DNA of 37,050 nt, taken from positions 11,120 through 48,169 of the forward strand of contig DPRM01000043.1 of the NCBI GenBank assembly GCA_003537645.1, in the 5' to 3' direction. Of the stretch, positions 1 through 8,496 are shown one piece after another (position 1 is the first letter of the stretch; the number at the start of each line of letters is the position of its first letter). Origin of the DNA: Prolixibacteraceae bacterium. Its GTDB lineage: Bacteria > Bacteroidota > Bacteroidia > Bacteroidales > Prolixibacteraceae. Position numbers and translations under genes: made by a program. Below the pieces are notes generated by a model that saw only the letters and a program-made list of their open reading frames with translations, searched no databases and was not told the DNA's origin.

Positions 1-2
1 CC

Positions 3-530
3 ATGAACATCCTTGACCTTTCCATAGAAACCGGGATTATCCAAACCATTTCCGGGAAACAATTCAACCTGTTCGAGCCAACACCCGAAATGATCGACAT
101 CCGCGATATTGCCACAGGATTGGCCAACAAAGGCCATTTCTCCGGATTGACACCTTCCTATTTCTCTATTGCACAGCACTGCGTGATGGTTTGCGATGAG
201 TTTTCATTCTGGGATTTTTCAATTGATCCGAAACTGAAACTACTGGCCTTGCTTCACGATGCCGCCGAAGCCTATATCGGCGATATGATCAAACCGTTGA
301 AAGTTCACATTCCGCAATATGCGGAAATTGAAGAAAACATCATGAAAGCAATCTGTGCAAAATATAGCCTGGATTTTTCCAGTTTGCACCTGATCAAATC
401 AACTGATCTTTTTATTCAGGAAGTTGAATACAGCGCTTTTTACAATCAGGGACGAATTACTTATATGAATCCGCAGCAGGCCAAACTCGAATTTCTGGAT
501 CGCTTTAAGGTTTATTACGATGAGCAATAA
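3..530 (+). CDS. HD-domain phosphohydrolase (YfbR-like)
   Basis: The 175-residue product has the arrangement of HD-superfamily metal-dependent phosphohydrolases: H59 in SIAQHC, the H85-D86 pair in ALLHDAAEAYIGD, and a following D94. Phage and plasmid members of this group, like E. coli YfbR, dephosphorylate deoxynucleoside monophosphates, so a nucleotide-pool role during phage DNA synthesis is likely. The ATG lies two bases from the window edge. The length and N-terminus look complete, but a start further upstream cannot be excluded. It overlaps the next gene by 11 bases (ATGAGCAATAA), which suggests translational coupling within a replication-type operon. The fold is well supported; the substrate is inferred. 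Confidence 0.8.
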   Translation: MNILDLSIETGIIQTISGKQFNLFEPTPEMIDIRDIATGLANKGHFSGLTPSYFSIAQHCVMVCDEFSFWDFSIDPKLKLLALLHDAAEAYIGDMIKPLKVHIPQYAEIEENIMKAICAKYSLDFSSLHLIKSTDLFIQEVEYSAFYNQGRITYMNPQQAKLEFLDRFKVYYDEQ

Positions 531-909
531 TTTGACAACCGAAGAAAAACATCGGAAACAGTTTCATGTAACCAAGTATTGGGCCGGAGAACAATTGAGT
601 AAGCGAAAATCATATGTGAGTGAAGATCAATTTCGCCGGTTACTTGATGAGTTGAAGGATCAGGAATTATCTGATGCAAGGTGTTTGTTCAGATTGATAG
701 TAAAGGAAGTTGAACAGCACAACACCAAAATAGCTACAAAAATTACGCTACTACATAACCTCAAATTTGCAAGAAATTGGAGTTCAAGTAAAGTTTTTGC
801 TGGTATGAGTATTCCCAATCGGCTTATTGACAACCTGATTGATAAATATCCAGACAAAGATGACTATCAAATATTTCGCGCATTAATGGGATGGGCAATT
901 GATCTGTAA
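520..909 (+). CDS. Hypothetical protein, phage early region
   Basis: This 129-residue, charged, probably helical protein has no family I can name. It has no signal peptide or membrane segment. Its ATG lies inside the end of the HD-phosphohydrolase gene, so the two are probably translated together. A 51-base gap follows before the next gene. The overlap and the surrounding replication genes support a real gene with a cytoplasmic role in the early phage module, but nothing in the sequence shows the function. Confidence 0.6.
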   Translation: MSNNLTTEEKHRKQFHVTKYWAGEQLSKRKSYVSEDQFRRLLDELKDQELSDARCLFRLIVKEVEQHNTKIATKITLLHNLKFARNWSSSKVFAGMSIPNRLIDNLIDKYPDKDDYQIFRALMGWAIDL

Positions 910-960
910 TAGACATCAGGACAACTCTCCAATTTTGAAATTCCAACTTTAAACTAATTT

Positions 961-1428
961 ATGATTCCACAATACGTTAAGGCCGTTGGTCAGCTTCAGG
1001 AATTGTTTCAGGAACTGGCTGCAGAAGGAAAAATCAGTGCACGTCAGGCCGGTCGTTTCGACCATTCACAAAAGATCCTTGTAAATTTCCACAGCTGGCT
1101 CCGCAGTGAGTTCGATGGAAATACGAAGGTAGAACTTCCCTGGGAAGATGATCGGTTTGTGGAAGCATGGACACTGTGGACCAATTTCAAAAAAGAGCAA
1201 TTCCAGTTCAGTTACAAACCCATCAGCGAGCAGGGAGCCTTGAAAGACCTTACTGATCTTTCAGAAGGTAACATGGAAAAAGCGATTGAGATCATCCATC
1301 AGTCGATCAAAAAGGGATGGAAGGGATTCTTTGAACTGAAAGTTCAAAATGCTATAACTAAGAAATTAGTTGATCAGCGGCAAATTGACTACAAACAACA
1401 ATTAATGAACCGTTTAGGAGCAGAATAA
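961..1428 (+). CDS. Putative phage replication accessory protein
   Basis: The product has 155 residues. The N-terminal half is helical. The C-terminal half has the pattern LPWEDDRFVEAWTLW, then EGNMEKAIEIIHQSI and GWKGFFELK. This resembles C-terminal segments of phage replication and helicase-loader-like proteins, in which a repeated helical unit ends in GW(K)G(F/L)F. It is followed 2 bases later by the DUF6633-like gene and then the primase-helicase, so it belongs to the same replication unit. The similarity is from memory of the motif only. A helicase loader or origin-binding role is a hypothesis. Confidence 0.5.
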   Translation: MIPQYVKAVGQLQELFQELAAEGKISARQAGRFDHSQKILVNFHSWLRSEFDGNTKVELPWEDDRFVEAWTLWTNFKKEQFQFSYKPISEQGALKDLTDLSEGNMEKAIEIIHQSIKKGWKGFFELKVQNAITKKLVDQRQIDYKQQLMNRLGAE

Positions 1429-1430
1429 TC

Positions 1431-2015
1431 ATGTCAGAAATTGTAAAATACCAATCAAAATCAAATCTTCCGGCCACAAAACAAGGCTTTTTGGCAGAGT
1501 TTGCACCTGCCAGATGTCTTCGGGTGTATCAGAAAGAAAACTCTCCGGCCTTGGCTTTGAATAGCTCCGCACCAACACTTGCGAGCATCCGCAGGGAATA
1601 TTCGGAAGATTTTCAAATCGCTTATGTTTCCGTTTGGATCGTAAACCTGAACGATTTTGTGAATGCCTTGCGGAAAATGACTCCTGAACAGATCGAAGAA
1701 ACTGCCACCATCATTGTTCAGGAATACCCTTACCTAAACCTTGCAGACATTAATCTTGTATTTCGAAAAATCAAAAAAGGCGAATTCGGTCAACTGTTTG
1801 CCGAAATCGATGGGATGAAGGTGCTCTGCTGGTTCGAACAATATGCCCGGGAACGGATGCGTACCGCTGCCGATATCTCCATGAGTCAGGCAGATCATTT
1901 CAAACAGGATCTGCCGCGCTCCAGCGATTCGGTTGTTATCAACCAAATAAAAAACCGGCAGGCCATTGGTCTGTACATTCACCAGCAAGCCCAACAATCT
2001 TCACCAGAGCAATAA
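1431..2015 (+). CDS. DUF6633-like protein
   Basis: The 194-residue product contains the segment EYPYLNLADINLVFRKIKKGEFGQLFAEIDG (positions about 103-133, shown in full only as the motif YPYLNL...FRKIKKGEFG). This is the pattern I associate with DUF6633, a family of unknown function common next to replication genes in Bacteroidetes prophages and mobile elements. A C-terminal charged helix follows (WFEQYARERMR). There is no membrane segment. The gene begins 2 bases after the previous stop and is followed by the primase-helicase, so it is probably part of the replication operon. Family assignment is moderate; function is unknown. Confidence 0.6.
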   Translation: MSEIVKYQSKSNLPATKQGFLAEFAPARCLRVYQKENSPALALNSSAPTLASIRREYSEDFQIAYVSVWIVNLNDFVNALRKMTPEQIEETATIIVQEYPYLNLADINLVFRKIKKGEFGQLFAEIDGMKVLCWFEQYARERMRTAADISMSQADHFKQDLPRSSDSVVINQIKNRQAIGLYIHQQAQQSSPEQ

Positions 2016-2046
2016 GAAAAACAAATCAAACAATCCAAATAAAAGA

Positions 2047-4104
2047 ATGGACACAAAAAATACAACGGAGGTAACAGACTTTACACCCATTTTATCCTAC
2101 AAACCGCTCATGCTGAACATTGAGCAGTCATTCCAGCAACCAGTTTATCTGCCGGTTTCAGTAAAGGATCAAAAAACGATTGCATCACTATTCGTTACCG
2201 ATCTGCCATTCACGGCCAATTTAGCGCTGAAGGCAAATATTCCGATAGTTGGATACAAGGGAATCACCAACCAGTACAGCGAAAACCTCCAGGTGCTGCA
2301 CCCTGATTTCACACAACTGCTGCAGGAAAAAAAAGTTACCACAGTTGTATTGGTTTACAACTCTGATGTGTTGGATCCCGGATATTCATACGGCAGCGAT
2401 AAGGATCTGTCATGTCCACTATTCAGTGTGTATTATGCAGTCAAAAAGTTCAAGGATCTGCTCACTGCTTTCGACCGAAACATCACCCTGATCTGGACCA
2501 ACATCAAACACCAGTTTCAGTTTGAACAGGTAATCACCCTTGATGACCTGGAGAAGAAACATCCCGACCGCACATTTATTCACCTGCAGAACTTCAAATC
2601 ACAGGAGAATTCGTTTTTCGATTGCATCAACCTGACCGAGAAAAGTCTGAACCGGCTTTATTCCCATCTCCGCCTGAAGGATGCCATATCCTTTTACAGT
2701 TACCATGCCGACCAATTGAAACAAAACGAGTTTGTTTTCAGATCGGTGTGCTATTGCCACGATGGGGACAAGCTGGAAAAGATCAAATACACCGAAACAA
2801 AACTCTACCTGCGTGTTGGTCCGTTTTATTACAAGCGCATCATGGTCAACAATGCCCACGACCAGTACGAGGAAGTGCTGAAGCCCTGGTCGGTAGGCGA
2901 AATCGGCAGGGATTATGGAACAGATTTTATCAGACAGATTACCCGATACGATTCGTTTGTAAACAAACCGAATAACTCCGGAGAATACCAACGGTTGATC
3001 ACCTCCAGCCACAACGGGATTGTGAGCAACCTTTTCAATATCTATCATCCGGTAGACTGGGAGCCGGTGGCAGGGGAATGGCCAATTATTGAAAAGTTTT
3101 TGAAACACATTTTTTCAGCCTGCAATGTGGATGGCGAAGTGCTTTATGAATTTGGTCTGGACTACATTCAGTTATCGTATCAGAATCCCCGGCAGCGGCT
3201 TCCGATCCTGGCTCTGGTAAGCGGTGAACGCAACACCGGCAAAAGCACCTTTCTGGATTTTCTGAAACTGATTTACGGGGCCAACATGGCCATTTTGGAT
3301 AATCAGCGTTTTAACCCCAAGTTTACCAGTCATTTCGCAGGAAAACTGTTTGTGGCCATTGACGAAGGACATATCCCACTGCACGACAAGACCACCAAGG
3401 AAATGATTAAGAACATGGCCACCGGCAAAGTGATGTGGCTGGAAGGCAAAGGTTCAAATGCGGAAGTAATAGAGAATTTTACTCACCTGTTGTTTTGTAC
3501 CAACGACGAGCGGAACTTCATGCAGATCGACTCGGGCGAAAACCGCTTTGCCGTTTTGAAAGTTCCAAGTTTCAGAAAACAGGGAATGAAGGATGATCCC
3601 GACATGCTGGAAAAGATGCGAAAGGAAATACCAGCATTTTTGAACTTTCTTCAAAACAGGCGGCTGCATTACCCGGTAAAAACCACCCGGTTCTGGTTTC
3701 CCGATGAAGTGTATATTACCGAAGCCTTGCAAGTGGTGATGGATAATACCAAGTCGGTCATTGAAAAGGAACTGGAAGAATGGCTAAATGACAGTTTTTT
3801 GACATTCGGGGAAATTGAACTCAACTACACTTTAACCGACATCATGCAGGAACTCAACAAATACTCTGAATCTAAATTTTCAAAATCAAAGATCAAGGAA
3901 ATTTTGGCCGCTATTTACAATATCAAACCTGGCAAACTAATCCGGTATGTTTATTTCAACAGCAAAGCTGATGGTGAAACCGAAGAGTTAAATCGGGTTG
4001 GACGATGCTGTACTTTTTTTGCGAAAGACTGGTTGACAGAAGAAGAGTACAATGGATTTTTTTCGGCTTTGAACAAAAAAAGAAACCAGGAACCCAAAAA
4101 TTAA
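2047..4104 (+). CDS. Phage primase-helicase, SF3/D5-like
   Basis: Starting from the ATG at 2047, the 685-residue protein carries an SF3 helicase core. The Walker A is GERNTGKS (393-400), the acidic Walker B is in FVAIDEG (D439, E440), and the motif C / sensor asparagine is in LLFCTND (N486), followed by ENRFAVLKV. Phage D5/DUF5906-type proteins with this core unwind DNA at the origin and often carry an N-terminal primase. Here the N-terminal 350 residues are less recognisable, though a toprim-like stretch (VVLVYNSDVLDPG) is present. The open frame extends upstream to 1966, but that part overlaps the previous gene and reads as low-complexity Asn/Lys, so 2047 is preferred. The repeat-rich origin candidate lies directly downstream. 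Confidence 0.85.
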   Translation: MDTKNTTEVTDFTPILSYKPLMLNIEQSFQQPVYLPVSVKDQKTIASLFVTDLPFTANLALKANIPIVGYKGITNQYSENLQVLHPDFTQLLQEKKVTTVVLVYNSDVLDPGYSYGSDKDLSCPLFSVYYAVKKFKDLLTAFDRNITLIWTNIKHQFQFEQVITLDDLEKKHPDRTFIHLQNFKSQENSFFDCINLTEKSLNRLYSHLRLKDAISFYSYHADQLKQNEFVFRSVCYCHDGDKLEKIKYTETKLYLRVGPFYYKRIMVNNAHDQYEEVLKPWSVGEIGRDYGTDFIRQITRYDSFVNKPNNSGEYQRLITSSHNGIVSNLFNIYHPVDWEPVAGEWPIIEKFLKHIFSACNVDGEVLYEFGLDYIQLSYQNPRQRLPILALVSGERNTGKSTFLDFLKLIYGANMAILDNQRFNPKFTSHFAGKLFVAIDEGHIPLHDKTTKEMIKNMATGKVMWLEGKGSNAEVIENFTHLLFCTNDERNFMQIDSGENRFAVLKVPSFRKQGMKDDPDMLEKMRKEIPAFLNFLQNRRLHYPVKTTRFWFPDEVYITEALQVVMDNTKSVIEKELEEWLNDSFLTFGEIELNYTLTDIMQELNKYSESKFSKSKIKEILAAIYNIKPGKLIRYVYFNSKADGETEELNRVGRCCTFFAKDWLTEEEYNGFFSALNKKRNQEPKN

Positions 4105-4120
4105 TATTTTGAAAATAGGT

Positions 4121-4349
4121 GTTACAATTGTTACAGTTGTTACAATTCATCTAAAAATACTGTAATGCAATAAGTTAGAGTGTAACAATTACATTTAAAC
4201 AAAAAGAGATATTGTTACAATAGTTACAAAAAGAGAAGACTTGTAACATTTGTACAAAAATAAAACAAACAGAAAATAAAATGTTACAGAGTTATCTGGC
4301 AGTCTGACAGGTTGTTATAAGGCATTAATACAACCATAACAATTGTAAC
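4121..4349 (+). repeat. GTTACAA iteron-like repeats, candidate replication origin
   Basis: In the 417-base gene-free gap after the helicase there are at least eight copies of GTTACA(A) or its complement. Three are in perfect 9-base tandem register (GTTACAATT, GTTACAGTT, GTTACAATT at 4121-4147) and two more have the same 9-base spacing (4214 and 4223). TGTAAC at 4181, TTGTAAC at 4241 and 4343, and GTTACA at 4283 face both ways. Iterated short motifs in AT-rich DNA beside a helicase gene are typical of origins or of repressor operators. Direct observation supports the repeats; the origin role is inferred. Confidence 0.65.
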
Positions 4350-4521
4350 ATTTTTTTTGCACTCGTTGGGAGATTACGATGCTCCGAACCTAAAAAAGAA
4401 ATTCTAAAAACCCGTTTTCCCCGGAATAACATGCTCCAAAATGAAATGTCAGCAATCAAAATTGACTATCTTCGCATCAGCTGTCCGGGGAAATGTGTCA
4501 AACCATTTTACCCGATTTTTT

Positions 4522-5085
4522 ATGTCTGAAAAGTTTGTTGTTACCATTCCCGTCAAGCCCTACGTCAAGCGGTTCCTTACGATCAATTATGCCGATCCGG
4601 TGGATTTCACCACCGATCCGGAAGTAAACCGGTTTTTTCTGAACCTGCTGCGAAAACCCAGTACCACACGTGACAAGCAATACCCCGACCAAATCTGTAC
4701 TTACACCGAGAAGGCCGAAGTATTAATATCGCAGCACGACTTTTACCGGTACGGCTGGGAATTGACCAGAACAGATATGGTTGCGTTCGGAAAACGCTTT
4801 GAAGACAGGGCCAAATGCATGATGCGGTCGTTCGTTGGGGTGTATGTCGCGTTGGGTATTCCACCTTTTAAAAGTATTGCCAAGTTTCAGGAAAGATTCC
4901 AGTTTGATGAAAATTCCTGGCAATACGAAACCATCAAAAAAGACTTTTACCGCAATGGAATGAAAGATCCGGTGGATTTCAACGGCGAAATTTTCAACAA
5001 GATTGAAAGAATAGTTTTGCACAATCTGTATGAATTAGGGACAATTAGTAAAAAGGCCAAAAACGGATATGAAGCAGCTGAATAA
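4522..5085 (+). CDS. Hypothetical phage protein
   Basis: The protein has 187 residues from the ATG at 4522 (MSEKFVVTIPVKPYVKRFL). The open frame runs back to 4441, but the extra N-terminus looks non-coding and 4522 gives a typical globular start. The sequence is rich in aromatic and basic residues and has no signal peptide or membrane segment. I recognise similar MxxKFxVTIPVKPYV starts from Bacteroidetes prophages, where they lie near replication genes, but no function is known to me. It lies just after the iteron tract and overlaps the next gene by 17 bases. A DNA-binding or replication-control role would fit the position, but this is speculative. Confidence 0.6.
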   Translation: MSEKFVVTIPVKPYVKRFLTINYADPVDFTTDPEVNRFFLNLLRKPSTTRDKQYPDQICTYTEKAEVLISQHDFYRYGWELTRTDMVAFGKRFEDRAKCMMRSFVGVYVALGIPPFKSIAKFQERFQFDENSWQYETIKKDFYRNGMKDPVDFNGEIFNKIERIVLHNLYELGTISKKAKNGYEAAE

Positions 5086-5527
5086 ACCCAAAGACAACCT
5101 TGGCGGGCTCCTGAAAATTTGGGCAGTTCCTCCGGATGATATTACCGTCAGCTTTAATACCGCCAATTTCAGAACAACGGCAAACATCATCGAAATGTAT
5201 TGCTCGCCGGGAAGCATCTCATTTACCGAAAAAGCAACACTGGAAAAGTATAGGGTGGCATATAAAAATGAGCTCAATGCCTTTATCCCGAAAGACTCTC
5301 CGGAAGTGCAGGCCATTATCAATGATATGAGTGGTCGTAAATGGGTGGTCATTATGCTGGATCAAAACGAATATTATAAAGTAGCCGGTACTCCCGAAAT
5401 TCCGCTGCGCGTTTCATTCGACCTGGACTCCGGAGCAGACACTGCTGACAGAAATGGTCATTCCATTTCCTTTTACGGAACTCAAACTTCAAAAGCAAAA
5501 TTCATTAATGAGCCGTTCTCCGAGTAA
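5069..5527 (+). CDS. Putative phage structural or accessory protein
   Basis: This is a 152-residue, probably beta-rich protein (LKIWAVPPDDI, YCSPGSISFTEK, RKWVVIMLDQNEYYKVAG, LRVSFDLDSGADTADRNGHSISF). The late segment resembles small virion proteins (tail or neck type) of Bacteroidetes phages, which alternate Gly/Asp loops with beta strands. It overlaps the preceding gene by 17 bases, so both are probably co-translated. It is the last gene before the group II intron, whose 5' end lies about 108 bases past the stop. The structural role is a guess from composition and the nearby virion genes. Confidence 0.45.
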   Translation: MKQLNKPKDNLGGLLKIWAVPPDDITVSFNTANFRTTANIIEMYCSPGSISFTEKATLEKYRVAYKNELNAFIPKDSPEVQAIINDMSGRKWVVIMLDQNEYYKVAGTPEIPLRVSFDLDSGADTADRNGHSISFYGTQTSKAKFINEPFSE

Positions 5528-5635
5528 AGGATATTAAAAGGTTCTGCTTTTGACCGATACGAAATAACGGTTTGTTGTAAGCTCTGGAAAAAGTTTAAAA
5601 ATACAAATAAACTTTACATAGTAGCGAAATAACAA

Positions 5636-7458
5636 GTGTGTATTTTCCCAGAGGGTTTAAGTCCCTTATACACTGGGGTAACGCCCGGAAGTATTAGCAA
5701 GTGACAAGGTGGTTTTCCGTGAGGAATGCACTGAAGGAAGTCAAACGGCAAAATCCGGTACTGACGAACAGAAACGGTATATGAGGCTATGAAACGAGGA
5801 TAAGCAAGCACATCATTGTAACGTCCAAAGAATAAAACCATCGTTCTGTAGTAGATGCCGCAGGAATTGGAGGAAGGGAAAAGCTTTTACTAGGGGATAC
5901 CTTGACAATCACGTGTTTGGTTAAGTCAAGGAGTCAGCAGAGGTCATAGTAGTTGCCAGAAACGAGCCGATGAATGAAGCGGAGGTCTCACAAGGCAATG
6001 AAGGACTGAACATTAAGATGTTCCAAATTAAGCAGGGATGCTATGCTAGCCTTGCTATAAGCGGAACAGGGCAAACGAAGTAAACGAAAACCGAAATGAT
6101 TGAACAGGTACTGAACCGGAATAATATGATGCGGGCTTATCGTCAGGTAGTGTCGAACAAAGGTTCGGCGGGCGTTGATGGTATGTCTGTTAAGGAACTG
6201 TATGTTCACCTGACCAATAACAGGGAGCAAATAGAATCTGATATTCGAGCGGGGAAGTACTTGCCACAAGCCATTAAGGGGGTAGAGATACCCAAAAGCA
6301 ACGGAAAAGTGCGCCTGTTGGGCGTACCCACCGTAACCGACCGCCTGCTGCAACAAGCCGTTGGTCAGGTTTTAGCCATCAAATTCGAGATGGTTTTCGA
6401 AGATTACAGCTATGGTTTTCGACCCAACCGCAATGCCCAGCAAGCGGTACTCAAAGCACAGGAATACATCAATTCGGGCTACCACCACATCGTCGACATT
6501 GATTTAAAGAGTTTCTTCGATGAAGTAGACCACTGTATCCTGTTGCAGTTGTTATACCGCAAGGTCAAATGCCCGCTCACTCTGCGCCTGATTCGCAAAT
6601 GGATGAGAGCACCGATTCTAATTAACGGTAAACTCACCAAACGCAGAAAAGGCGTACCACAGGGAAGTCCGCTAAGTCCGCTACTATCCAACATCATGTT
6701 GAATGAGTTGGATAAAGAACTGGAAAAGCAGGGACTGCGCTATGTTCGCTATGCCGACGACTTTAGTATTTACACGAAAAGTAACACGGCAGCCCGAAAG
6801 ATTGGTAACAGCATCTTCCTGTTTCTGAAAGATAAGCTGAAACTGCCCATCAACCGGGAGAAAAGCGGTATCCGCAAGCCTGTGGACTTTAAAGTGCTTG
6901 GATACGGCTTCGTACCCACGTACCGGAAAGGGGATAAAGGCAAATACCTGTTGATTGCAAGCGAAAAGAGCTGGAAATCGCTCAAAGAGAAGCTGAAAAC
7001 GATCACTCGAAAAACCACCCCGATGTCTTTTGACGAGCGCATCCAGAAAATCAGGGAAGTCTCCCAGGGTTGGCTCAACTACTTCCGAATGGCAAGTAGT
7101 TATGACAAACTGAAAGCACTTGACGGATGGCTCAGAAACCGTCTGAGGTACTGTATATGGCATCACTGGAAGAAACCCGAACGGAAAAGGAAAAATCTGA
7201 TCCAATTGGGAGTTGATCCAGTCCATGCTTACCAGTGGAGCAGAACCCGAATGGGAGGCTGGGCAACAGCCCAAAGCCCGATTCTGCTAACTACCATTAC
7301 CTTGGAACGGCTAAGGAAAAGAGGTTATCAGGCTATGCTAGCGTATTATAAGAAAGTTGCCCCACATCTTAATGAACCGCTGTATACGAGACCCGTACGT
7401 ACAGTGGTGTGAGAGGCGCACTCCGTCAGCTAATTACTGGCGGAGCCGTCTACTCGAT
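5636..7458 (+). mobile_element. Group II intron
   Basis: The 5' boundary is placed at GTGTG (5636), matching the group II GUGYG consensus. About 460 bases of structured RNA (domains I-III) follow, then the maturase gene in domain IV. Domain V is recognisable at about 7375-7410: AACCGCTGTATACGAGACCC, then GTACGTACAGTGGTG. A domain VI stem follows (CTCCGTCAG, loop CTAATTA, CTGGCGGAG at about 7423-7447). The 3' end is placed near CTACTCGAT at 7450-7458. Both ends are estimates good to a few bases. The intron sits between two phage genes and interrupts no visible reading frame. Structure looks intact, so it may still be active. Confidence 0.85.
6096..7412 (+). CDS. ltrA: Group II intron reverse transcriptase/maturase
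   Basis: The 438-residue product has the standard order: RT motifs with GVDGMSV (26-32), IPKSNGKVRLLGVPTVTDR (65-83), FRPNRNAQQAV, VDIDLKSFFDEVDH, GVPQGSPLSPLLSN (187-200) and the catalytic YADD (219-222). The maturase X domain with GWLNYFRMAS and a C-terminal GIIM-type region follow. It makes cDNA of the intron by target-primed reverse transcription and helps splicing. No HNH endonuclease domain follows, so retrohoming would rely on DNA nicks such as replication forks. The stop codon lies inside predicted domain V, so the last residues and the RNA structure share sequence. The DGR-type RT alternative is rejected because there is no template/variable repeat pair. Confidence 0.95.
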   Translation: MIEQVLNRNNMMRAYRQVVSNKGSAGVDGMSVKELYVHLTNNREQIESDIRAGKYLPQAIKGVEIPKSNGKVRLLGVPTVTDRLLQQAVGQVLAIKFEMVFEDYSYGFRPNRNAQQAVLKAQEYINSGYHHIVDIDLKSFFDEVDHCILLQLLYRKVKCPLTLRLIRKWMRAPILINGKLTKRRKGVPQGSPLSPLLSNIMLNELDKELEKQGLRYVRYADDFSIYTKSNTAARKIGNSIFLFLKDKLKLPINREKSGIRKPVDFKVLGYGFVPTYRKGDKGKYLLIASEKSWKSLKEKLKTITRKTTPMSFDERIQKIREVSQGWLNYFRMASSYDKLKALDGWLRNRLRYCIWHHWKKPERKRKNLIQLGVDPVHAYQWSRTRMGGWATAQSPILLTTITLERLRKRGYQAMLAYYKKVAPHLNEPLYTRPVRTVV

Positions 7459-7508
7459 TATTTTCAGTTATTAATCAGTCAGTTACAATTTTTAAAATAG
7501 TCAAAAAG

Positions 7509-8090
7509 ATGAAGAAAATTAGCACACTTTACAAAAAAGACCCGAATGATTTAAGTAGGGTAATTAACGAATTGAACCCAGAAAATAAATGGGTAATTGA
7601 TGGCGAAGGAATACCAACCCGAAAGTTTGACGGAACTGCCACCGCAATTATTAACGGTGAACTTTACAAAAGGTATGATGTGAAAAAAGGCAGAGAAGTA
7701 CCATTTGGTGCAATACCTTGCGATGATCCAGACCCGATTACTGGACATTGGCCGCATTGGGTTAAATGCGAAAGAAGCGACAACGCCAATAAATACCATT
7801 TTGAGGGATTTGATTTATTGGTATTTGAAGAACCATACGGAAGCAATTTAGATGGGACTTATGAACTTTGCGGAACTAAAATACAGGGGAATCCAGAACA
7901 TTACGGATTTAGCAAACTTGTAAAACATGGATGCGAAGTTTTGCCAATTACCGACTTTTCATTCGATGGATTGAAAGAATACCTGTCAAACCCCGAATTG
8001 GATATTGAAGGTATCGTTTTCCATCATAAAACTGATGGCCGGATGTGCAAAATTCGGAAATGCGATTTCGGTGTCAAGCGGCACTTATAA
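7509..8090 (+). CDS. RNA ligase-like nucleotidyltransferase (DUF5565 type)
   Basis: The 193-residue protein has the covalent nucleotidyltransferase motifs in order. Motif I is K39-F-D-G42 with the adenylated lysine, preceded by WVIDGEGIPTR. E119 in GTYELCGTKIQGNPE fits motif III/IIIa, E167-G-I-V-F fits motif IV, and K181-I-R-K184 fits motif V. These match small RNA ligases, which join or repair broken RNA ends with ATP; phage examples undo tRNA cleavage by host defences. There is no C-terminal accessory domain and the size is near minimal. The gene starts about 50 bases after the intron and ends 7 bases before the first long palindrome, which suggests a separately acquired cassette. Enzyme class is well supported; substrate unknown. 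Confidence 0.8.
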   Translation: MKKISTLYKKDPNDLSRVINELNPENKWVIDGEGIPTRKFDGTATAIINGELYKRYDVKKGREVPFGAIPCDDPDPITGHWPHWVKCERSDNANKYHFEGFDLLVFEEPYGSNLDGTYELCGTKIQGNPEHYGFSKLVKHGCEVLPITDFSFDGLKEYLSNPELDIEGIVFHHKTDGRMCKIRKCDFGVKRHL

Positions 8091-8097
8091 TTGCAAA

Positions 8098-8424
8098 TAA
8101 CGGTTTCGCGGATAAACGAAGTTTATGGATTTTTGAACAAATAAAATTGAAATTATGGAAAATCTTATTAATACCATGAAATTTTTAAAAAAGTATGTAT
8201 GTTCTATACCGCCTACTAAATTCGATCAATATTCAGAGTCGAGACACGGTTGTGAATCGTATAATGCTGCCTTAGATGATGTTATTTCAATTTTAAGAAG
8301 TGAAAAAAATACAGAAACGCAAAACGATTCAGAGAGAACGCGATAAATTTCGGTTATTCGCTGTTAAGCTGAGTTGCCTCCGCCCCAGCAATATCGCGTT
8401 TTGAGGTTATCCGCGAAACCGTTA
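8098..8424. repeat. 18-bp perfect inverted repeat around a small gene
   Basis: TAACGGTTTCGCGGATAA at 8098-8115 is the exact reverse complement of 8407-8424. The two arms bracket the small gene 8155-8346, with the left arm starting right after the RNA ligase stop. Such long GC-containing inverted repeats around single small genes suggest a cassette or a small mobile unit, although no transposase is present. Confidence 0.75.
8155..8346 (+). CDS. Small hypothetical protein in palindrome-flanked cassette
   Basis: This is a 63-residue protein (MENLINTMKFLKKYV...), mostly helical with a polar C-terminus (SEKNTETQNDSERTR). It has no recognised domain, signal peptide or membrane segment. It is the only gene between the arms of the 18-bp perfect inverted repeat and ends 16 bases before the next palindrome. 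A1-2 small-gene cassettes of this kind are common in accessory DNA and usually remain uncharacterised. Coding is supported by a clean ATG, an A-rich upstream region and sensible composition, but the short length leaves doubt. Confidence 0.5.
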   Translation: MENLINTMKFLKKYVCSIPPTKFDQYSESRHGCESYNAALDDVISILRSEKNTETQNDSERTR

Positions 8425-8464
8425 AGCCGAATGCCGTAGCGAAGCGGAGGCAATTCGGCTTAAC
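8363..8464. repeat. Composite palindrome with alternative pairings
   Basis: The 21-base arm at 8363-8383 (GTTAAGCTGAGTTGCCTCCGC) pairs with 8444-8464 with two G-U-type differences. A second arm at 8421-8435 (GTTAAGCCGAATGCC) can pair with the same right arm (8449-8464). The two hairpins therefore exclude each other. The ends GTTAAGC and GCTTAAC recall integron attC core sites, but their order is opposite to a normal attC, so that identification is not made here. Confidence 0.6.
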
Positions 8465-8496
8465 TTGTTTATATACGCACTTCATAAAATTGAACC

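Noticed and set aside
1966..2046. Longer N-terminus of the primase-helicase
   Set aside because: It lies inside the preceding gene and encodes low-complexity Asn/Lys sequence.
2599..3108. 169-residue minus-strand open frame
   Set aside because: It is antisense to the helicase gene and has no recognisable feature.
4121..4230. CRISPR array
   Set aside because: The repeats are only 7-9 bases, lie in tandem and in both directions, and have no unique spacers.
6684..7274. 196-residue minus-strand open frame
   Set aside because: It is antisense to the well-supported reverse transcriptase and shows no domain.
6096..7412. Diversity-generating retroelement
   Set aside because: The reverse transcriptase has group II maturase features and intron RNA domains around it; no template/variable repeat pair is visible.
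8363..8464. Integron attC site
   Set aside because: The GTTAAGC and GCTTAAC ends are in the reverse order for attC and no integrase is present; it is kept only as a palindrome.
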